64,000 bases of DNA, from assembly GCF_003014695.1 (NCBI RefSeq), contig NZ_PYAS01000010.1:62001-126000 (forward strand), written 5' to 3'. Positions within the stretch are counted from its first letter, which is position 1, and each line of letters starts with the position of its first letter. Below are positions 58,758-64,000 of this stretch, one piece after another. The position numbers were made by a program, and so were the translations under genes. Below the pieces are notes generated by a model. It saw only the letters and a program-made list of their open reading frames with translations. It was not told the origin of the DNA and did not search any database. Source of the stretch: Dyadobacter jiangsuensis (GTDB lineage: Bacteria > Bacteroidota > Bacteroidia > Cytophagales > Spirosomataceae).

Positions 58758-60218
58758 TCAGATTCCTTTCAGTCCGTCGACTTTCAAATTCACTTTCCCG
58801 GTCGCAAATACAACAGAATAAAGATGTTTCGGAGTGAGGTAAACCTTATCGGGTACAATATCGGAAAGTATTCCCTTTACAACTACACCTTCGGTGACTT
58901 TATAGTTGGCAAGCGTTTTCTGAATCGTGTTTTTAGCATCGGCAATCTGCCCTCCCACCGGAAACACCATCCGCTTCTCCATCATCCTGCTGAACTGCCC
59001 TTGCAGGAGCCAACCCGCCGTTCTGACGATTGAATTTTTCGTATCCAGGTCGTAGTCAAGGCTTTTGAGCGATAGCTGTTGTGTTGCCGGATCATAGTAA
59101 GGGATTCCCTTTAGATAAATATCGCCGCTGATACTTCCTTTCAGTCCTGCTTTGATCACCAACCGATCATTCTGCCCGTACATTTCGATAGAGGTAACTT
59201 CTACATGATATTTCCCGCCTAAAAACGAGAATTTCTCCCCTGCGAACTGTTTGGTCGCCAGTCTGGCAGCATCCTCGTACGAGACAAGACTGATCAACCC
59301 GATCTTGAAATCATCCTGAACCTTATCGACGATCTTCAAGTCGGGCAGCTTCTGCATAGGTGCCACCGCAGGCTTTACAGCCGACGTAATAGTCTGCGTA
59401 TAACCTTTAATACCAATGACCGAACGGAGGATATTGTTTTTCGCAAGCAGCGGCGTCATTTCAACACCGGTAGGCCTGATCACCAGCCAGGTATCATATT
59501 CTTTCGCAAGCATCACAGGCTGGCGCGCGATATTCCAGGCCAGTTCCGCATTCTTTTTCAATTCGAGGTTCGAGGCTACCTGGTCGTCGATTGCTTCGGT
59601 GATCTTCTCGAAATTCTTATTGAGCATACGGCTCACCATTCCTTTAATGGGAATACTGATGCCCGCCACGCGGATGTTCGGCTCGCTGATCCAGTCGTAG
59701 CTGTCGACATAAGTTTCCGATTTGATCTGCCATGACGGTGTGATGCCAATTTTGGAGATCAGCCGGATGCGGATTGAAAACTCGGTATCTTTATAACCCG
59801 ACATCGTTACGCCTAACGGGCTGATCTTGTACCCGGCGCTTACCCAGATTTTCAATGGAACTTCAAAAAGAAACGACGAGTCAATCGCCACGACCTTGAT
59901 GGGACTGATCTTCCAGACTTTCGCTTTCAGGTTGTCGTTACCTTCATCGTCGTAACTATTGTCGTCGTAGATCAGCCCTTTAATCTGGTTGTTGATCTGC
60001 TTTTCGATTTCCGCTACCGGGATCTCGACCGGCACATTCAGTACCGACAAATGTTTCTCGTTCTGGATCTCCTTATCCGAATATTTGTATTCTTCCATAG
60101 GGGCCTTAGGGGAGGTTTTCTTAGAACCGCAGCTCCAAAAAACAACGGCTGCCAACACGATTATCAGAAAATAACCGCGCCTGACGTATACATTACTTGA
60201 TTTTGACGAGGGTTGCAC
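58758..60218 (-). CDS. DUF4403-family lipoprotein
   Basis: The 486-residue protein starts at GTG 60218, the only in-frame start that keeps the lipoprotein signal (YFLIIVLAAVVFWSCGSKK). The mature part matches DUF4403 of Bacteroidota: VPVEIPVAEIEKQINNQIKG, WISEPNIRVAGISIPIKG and FAGEKFSFLGGKYHVEV, a fold related to tubular lipid-binding proteins by some predictions. Its role is not known. It overlaps the upstream Smr gene by 26 bp, the only long same-strand overlap in the window. Confidence 0.8.
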   Translation of the reverse strand: MQPSSKSSNVYVRRGYFLIIVLAAVVFWSCGSKKTSPKAPMEEYKYSDKEIQNEKHLSVLNVPVEIPVAEIEKQINNQIKGLIYDDNSYDDEGNDNLKAKVWKISPIKVVAIDSSFLFEVPLKIWVSAGYKISPLGVTMSGYKDTEFSIRIRLISKIGITPSWQIKSETYVDSYDWISEPNIRVAGISIPIKGMVSRMLNKNFEKITEAIDDQVASNLELKKNAELAWNIARQPVMLAKEYDTWLVIRPTGVEMTPLLAKNNILRSVIGIKGYTQTITSAVKPAVAPMQKLPDLKIVDKVQDDFKIGLISLVSYEDAARLATKQFAGEKFSFLGGKYHVEVTSIEMYGQNDRLVIKAGLKGSISGDIYLKGIPYYDPATQQLSLKSLDYDLDTKNSIVRTAGWLLQGQFSRMMEKRMVFPVGGQIADAKNTIQKTLANYKVTEGVVVKGILSDIVPDKVYLTPKHLYSVVFATGKVNLKVDGLKGI

Positions 60219-61176
60219 CGTATCCGAATTTCTCTTTTAATGCATCTTTAAAAAATTGCACATGCTGATTCTTGCCCAGCCTGCGGTGCAGCTCATTTTT
60301 CAGCGCGCCGCTGCCAGCGCCATGTATAAACGTAATTTCGTCCATTCCATTGGCAATGGCCGATTCAAGATTACTCTCGAAAACATCCAGTTGCTTTTTC
60401 AGGATCGCATCGCTGGACAGACTTTTGTGATTGTTAACCAACTTTTCAATATGCAGGTCGATCACCTGCTCCGGTCTGGGGAGGTTATTCTGCTCGGGAA
60501 CCGACTGCCCCAGCATTCTAGCCTTGATTTCTCCTGCTACATCCTCCGAAATACCCGGCGCCTCGCGTTTCAGGTTTTCCTCATCCAGTTGATACACAAA
60601 ACCTTCCTTCGCCAGCACAGGTACCTTGCCTTTGTTTTTGTAAAACGACTGCGCCCGGCAACGAATACGCTTGTTCAACGCAATGGGCAACTGATGATTA
60701 CCCTCCCGGAAATACAATGCATGGATGTCGAACACCGGCCATGACTCAAAATCCTTCATCTCCACCTCCGTCAGCTTTTGCGAGGTACGCGGTTGCAGCA
60801 CGCCGGCAGCCAATCCTTTACTCACCGATTCGGAAGCGGCTACTGCGGTGAACGGCAGTACCCAGTCGGTATTATTGATGACGTGCACCGTTAACGTGCG
60901 GTCATTCACAGAAATGAATGCCAGGTAAATGCCTTTTTCGGCAAAAGGTGCATTGCGTGGGACAATCACATCCGCACGGGCTGCCGCCACTTTCGCTTCT
61001 TCCGGTTTCACCATTCGCTGCGATTCCACAGGCGAAATCGTCACGATCTCATTTCTCAGGACCGGGATCCGAAACCCGTCTTCAATCTCAATTTCAACCA
61101 CATTACCAGGCAGAAAAGCGTAAATAACGCCTTCTTCCCTACCGTGGACCAATCGTACTTTATCTCCGATATTCAT
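60193..61176 (-). CDS. Smr-domain protein with DUF2027-type N-terminus
   Basis: The 327-residue protein starts at ATG 61176 (MNIGDKVRLVHGREEGVIYA); an earlier in-frame ATG at 61224 adds 16 residues without family match. The N-terminal half is DUF2027-like with a KOW/SH3-like start. The C-terminus is a Smr domain: VIDLHIEKLVNNHKSLS and FIHGAGSGALKNELHRRL, with the HGxGxG nuclease motif. Smr domains nick DNA or cleave RNA; some rescue stalled ribosomes. Being free of MutS2, a role in RNA or ribosome quality control is plausible. Confidence 0.85.
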   Translation of the reverse strand: MNIGDKVRLVHGREEGVIYAFLPGNVVEIEIEDGFRIPVLRNEIVTISPVESQRMVKPEEAKVAAARADVIVPRNAPFAEKGIYLAFISVNDRTLTVHVINNTDWVLPFTAVAASESVSKGLAAGVLQPRTSQKLTEVEMKDFESWPVFDIHALYFREGNHQLPIALNKRIRCRAQSFYKNKGKVPVLAKEGFVYQLDEENLKREAPGISEDVAGEIKARMLGQSVPEQNNLPRPEQVIDLHIEKLVNNHKSLSSDAILKKQLDVFESNLESAIANGMDEITFIHGAGSGALKNELHRRLGKNQHVQFFKDALKEKFGYGATLVKIK

Positions 61177-61229
61177 AGTTAATGATGCTTTCCGATCATT
61201 TGAACCGGTTTCTGGTTCAAACAATACTT

Positions 61230-62198
61230 TTAAAAATAAAATGGTTTGAAATCCACCCCTTTTTTGCTGATCTGCAATGCCGGAGCGGGAATCTTAATAG
61301 AGTTCGCCAGGAAACCCAGCGTCTTAACAAACTTGCTCCTCGTTTTGATCTTCGTAAGATCGATATCCAGCGACAAATAGTACTGCCGGTAGGGCCGATA
61401 GCCCATTTCGATGCTTTTGTCGGTCTCCGCCGAAACCATGTTCTGAATGCCATAACCCACTGAAAAACAAAGCCAGGCGGGCCAGTTGGAGCCTTTAAAA
61501 AATGACTTCGGGCTTGCCGAGAACCAATATGTCTGCCCATTGTAGTCTTTCAGCCAACGCTCCGACCAGCTGCTGCCGAGCAGTTCAGGCCGCACGTGCG
61601 CTAATGAAGTGTAATGGAAGGAAAACTTGGGTTGTATACGCACCTCGTCCCATAATGCGACCTGCCCGAGATACAGCACTGAGCCCGTCAGGTTCGCGAT
61701 CATATCGCCGGGAGAAAAACCATAGTCCGGCGAAAAGCCGTCCAGGATTTCAATCGGAGTCTGAAAAATCACCCCGGAAATGGCCCCGTAAACAAGCATT
61801 TGTCTTTTTGAAATACCGGTCTTTTTGTACAATGCCGCCGTGTGTCGGGCTATCTGGTACGATGTGTAAAGGTGCCCCATTTTGTCCATTTGTAACCACT
61901 CGCGGCTGTCGTCCTCGATGGTAAACTTCGTCAACGGGTTTTTGTACCACGATTTGCTGAGGCCATAAAGCGTTCCCAGATAGATAGCCGACTGGGCTGC
62001 AAAAATGCCGCGGAGCAGTTTATAATTAGGTCGTACTTCGGGTACGGAGTCACGGGCAAGGGTGTCTCCGAAAAGCGTTCCCCGGACAAGCGTGTCGCGA
62101 ACGGATGCATCGGAGGACGACTCAGGTACCTGCGCGTACGCGGGAGACAGCGTTAATGCCAGCAGGCAAATTAGTAAGCAATGAAGAGTAAAACGCAT
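61230..62198 (-). CDS. DUF2279-family secreted protein
   Basis: Start ATG 62198 gives MRFTLHCLLICLLALTLSPA, a clear signal peptide; the in-frame codon at 62234 would put polar residues ahead of it and overlap the upstream gene. The mature 300 residues match DUF2279: LYGLSKSWYKNPLTKFTIED, MDKMGHLYTSYQIARHTAAL and PIEILDGFSPDYGFSPGDMI. It is probably a periplasmic or outer-membrane-associated protein of unknown function, common in Bacteroidota. Confidence 0.8.
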   Translation of the reverse strand: MRFTLHCLLICLLALTLSPAYAQVPESSSDASVRDTLVRGTLFGDTLARDSVPEVRPNYKLLRGIFAAQSAIYLGTLYGLSKSWYKNPLTKFTIEDDSREWLQMDKMGHLYTSYQIARHTAALYKKTGISKRQMLVYGAISGVIFQTPIEILDGFSPDYGFSPGDMIANLTGSVLYLGQVALWDEVRIQPKFSFHYTSLAHVRPELLGSSWSERWLKDYNGQTYWFSASPKSFFKGSNWPAWLCFSVGYGIQNMVSAETDKSIEMGYRPYRQYYLSLDIDLTKIKTRSKFVKTLGFLANSIKIPAPALQISKKGVDFKPFYF

Positions 62199-62220
62199 TC
62201 GATCATATCGGGGGCAGGAC

Positions 62221-64000
62221 TTAATAACCGCCATGGTATTTTCTCAACCCCCATTCCGCTCCCAACAGCACTACAAGCAGGAAGAACAGCCATTTCAGGT
62301 AAATCAGCTCAACCATATCTTCGGTACTGTCCAGCCTGTCGGCGGGGCGGTCAGTTTTAAGTTTTTGAATAAATTGTTGCAGCGAAGCAGGCATCATGAA
62401 TGTGCCGCCCGACCGCCGTGCCAGGTCCCGGAGCATGCCGAAATCCGCTGTCGTATTGCTCAATTCAAGATCTGCGTTGCGGATCACAAACTGACCTGAT
62501 ACATTTTCCTGTTTTCCTTTCAAAGTAGTGGAAGCCGCGTACCGGTAAACGCCATCGGCCAGCCCGCTGACGTTGAACCGCGGTGTCTCCTTAGCGTGCG
62601 TGTACGTGAATTGCTTGCTCTTGCCCTTTTCATCCACCAGTTCCAGCTTCACTTCCTGACCGAAGATCGGCTCGTAAATGTCATTGTAAACCTCCGTCTG
62701 AAAAGCAACCTGCTCTCCGGCCTCAAACTCGTTGCTGATCGGGTATACGCGGAATTTCCGACGGTCTTCCTTCACCGAAAGCACCTGTATCAGCTTTTGA
62801 AAGAGGTTATCCACCACTTCCTGCTTGCTGGTTTGGGCAAATTCTTCCTGCCGCCATTGCCAGATCCCCTCTCCTGCCAGCACGGCCGTTTTCTGGTCAC
62901 CATTCGTATTCAGAACCAGGAGCGGCTTGTTGGTATTGAGCGTTCCTACTTTCTGGTACAATATGGTTTCGGTACCCGACGAAATATTGTATTCGCCAAA
63001 TGGTACGGAAAGCGGCGGAAGGCGTTCCAGTAATTTCAGGCTCTCGGCATCGAGGTTCAGCTGCGAGAATGATGGGTTAAACCGCGCCGTAACCTTGTCG
63101 ATCTGATTGTTTGCAGAAGCATTGATAAACAACGACCGGTTCAGTGAACTAGCCAGCGGCACCGCCGATTGATTTCCCAGGATGAAAAACAACGGCATTT
63201 TGGCATCCAGGTATTTACGGACCTGTCCGTTACCTAACCCCAGCACATTCGGGATCTGGTGCAGGATTACGAGGTCATAAGGCTTCGTACTGGCCGGCGG
63301 ATTGTTAGCAATGGATAGAATATTGATATCCAGCTCGTAATTATCATTCGCCTCGATCACACTCCGGATACTCTTGATATCGGGATGCGGCGCGAGGGCC
63401 ATGAGCAAGATCTTTTGCCGGCCGTCGATAATGTCGATGTAAACATCCTTCCTATTGTTCCTGCCCGACGTCTCACCCGAAACTGCTCCCAACTCGATGG
63501 TATAATGCTGAACGCCCTTTTGTGCGGAAGATGTTTTGAAATCAAATGCCTTGAAATAATCCGCACGGTCGATCACTACCGGCTGGCTTTGGATCACGCG
63601 GCCATTTTGCTTCAAAGTCACTGTCGTACTCTTTCCCTGCAATCCGTTCGCGGCGATTTCCGCCCGTACCGGAAACTCGTTGCCCAGGTACGCGATGCGG
63701 TTGCTAACCACATCTTTCACCCGGATATCCAGCTTAGGTACCGAGTCGCCCACAGCCAGCGTATTGACCCTGAACGGATAACGGTTATAGGTCGGCGATA
63801 CGCCCTGGTTCACGATCCCATCCGAAAGCAGCACCACATCGGTCAGGTTACGGCCTTCGAAGTTGGTACGGACCGTTTGCAGCAGTCCCGCCAGGTCGGT
63901 TTTGTTTTGGTTAAATGCAAGGGAATCCGCGTTGTTCTGCGTACCATCCAGCGACTCGATACTTACTTCAAAGCCTGAATCGTTCAGGTCACGCGCCACG
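62221..64000 (-). CDS. VWA-domain membrane protein (5' end beyond window)
   Basis: The frame is open from the stop at 62221 to the window end; the codon at 63997-63999 (GTG) is internal, not a true start. The visible 593 residues begin inside a von Willebrand factor A-like domain (VVLLSDGIVNQG), then beta-sandwich regions (KVGTLNTNKPLLVLNTNGDQ, YRYAASTTLKGKQENVSG), and end with one helix (LKWLFFLLVVLLGAEWGL) and a short basic tail. The N-terminal metal site of VWA is off-window. An envelope protein, perhaps with a partner AAA+ or aerotolerance-type operon outside the window. Confidence 0.75.
   Translation of the reverse strand, partial: VARDLNDSGFEVSIESLDGTQNNADSLAFNQNKTDLAGLLQTVRTNFEGRNLTDVVLLSDGIVNQGVSPTYNRYPFRVNTLAVGDSVPKLDIRVKDVVSNRIAYLGNEFPVRAEIAANGLQGKSTTVTLKQNGRVIQSQPVVIDRADYFKAFDFKTSSAQKGVQHYTIELGAVSGETSGRNNRKDVYIDIIDGRQKILLMALAPHPDIKSIRSVIEANDNYELDINILSIANNPPASTKPYDLVILHQIPNVLGLGNGQVRKYLDAKMPLFFILGNQSAVPLASSLNRSLFINASANNQIDKVTARFNPSFSQLNLDAESLKLLERLPPLSVPFGEYNISSGTETILYQKVGTLNTNKPLLVLNTNGDQKTAVLAGEGIWQWRQEEFAQTSKQEVVDNLFQKLIQVLSVKEDRRKFRVYPISNEFEAGEQVAFQTEVYNDIYEPIFGQEVKLELVDEKGKSKQFTYTHAKETPRFNVSGLADGVYRYAASTTLKGKQENVSGQFVIRNADLELSNTTADFGMLRDLARRSGGTFMMPASLQQFIQKLKTDRPADRLDSTEDMVELIYLKWLFFLLVVLLGAEWGLRKYHGGY

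Overview
The window looks like chromosome of a Bacteroidota bacterium of the order Cytophagales, most likely a Dyadobacter-like member of the Spirosomaceae (inferred from gene content; no 16S rRNA is present). Clues: a Bacteroidota-type sphingolipid pathway, many families typical of the phylum (DUF4403, DUF2279, DUF4833, DUF5686, a Smr protein with a DUF2027-like body), an S16 protein with a long Ala/Glu-rich tail, almost no Shine-Dalgarno sequences, and promoter -7 elements of the form TAnnTTTG. Base composition is close to half G+C. No tRNA, rRNA, CRISPR array, prophage or intact insertion sequence was seen.

Layout. (1) 1-11.7 kb, minus strand: type II NADH dehydrogenase, then a tight five-gene run: GAF protein with weak class III cyclase-like motifs, HD hydrolase fused to a Pycsar-effector-like membrane domain (PycTM), polyphosphate kinase 1, a beta-propeller lipoprotein, and a very large metallophosphoesterase / CotH-like / beta-barrel protein cut by the window start. 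(2) 11.8-26.1 kb, minus strand: fourteen genes that read as a sphingolipid pathway, from serine palmitoyltransferase, a ceramide synthase candidate and a ceramide reductase candidate, through an outer-membrane protein, to a head-group module (nucleotidyltransferase, ATP-grasp, CDP-alcohol transferase, flippase-like protein, HAD, PfkB kinase) and tailoring enzymes (fatty acid hydroxylase, two methyltransferases). (3) 26.5-33.1 kb: tetR-tolC-adaptor-RND efflux operon, with candidate operators and a large decamer-repeat palindrome inside it. (4) 33.2-46.5 kb: mixed accessory genes (DUF421, ApbE, small membrane proteins, Tat-type amidase, polytopic membrane protein, secreted alpha/alpha-barrel protein, hydrolase with a Crp-family regulator, Uma2 nuclease, MarR-GNAT fusion, LpxB). 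(5) 46.5-64 kb: mostly core genes (PTPS/QueD, HldD, SufB, antiporter, PLP desulfhydrase, RluD-like synthase, rpsP-rimM-trmD, OmpA, RNase P RNA, Smr protein, DUF proteins, a truncated VWA protein).

The two most interesting systems are the polyphosphate / nucleotide-signalling operon, where a PycTM-type effector domain sits between a possible cyclase relative and ppk1, and the sphingolipid cluster, whose gene set suggests a ceramide whose head group is activated as a CDP-alcohol and then flipped and exported. Intergenic DNA adds three families of short palindromic or periodic repeats: 20-nt hairpins with changing stems, GTCA decamers and GGTC heptads.
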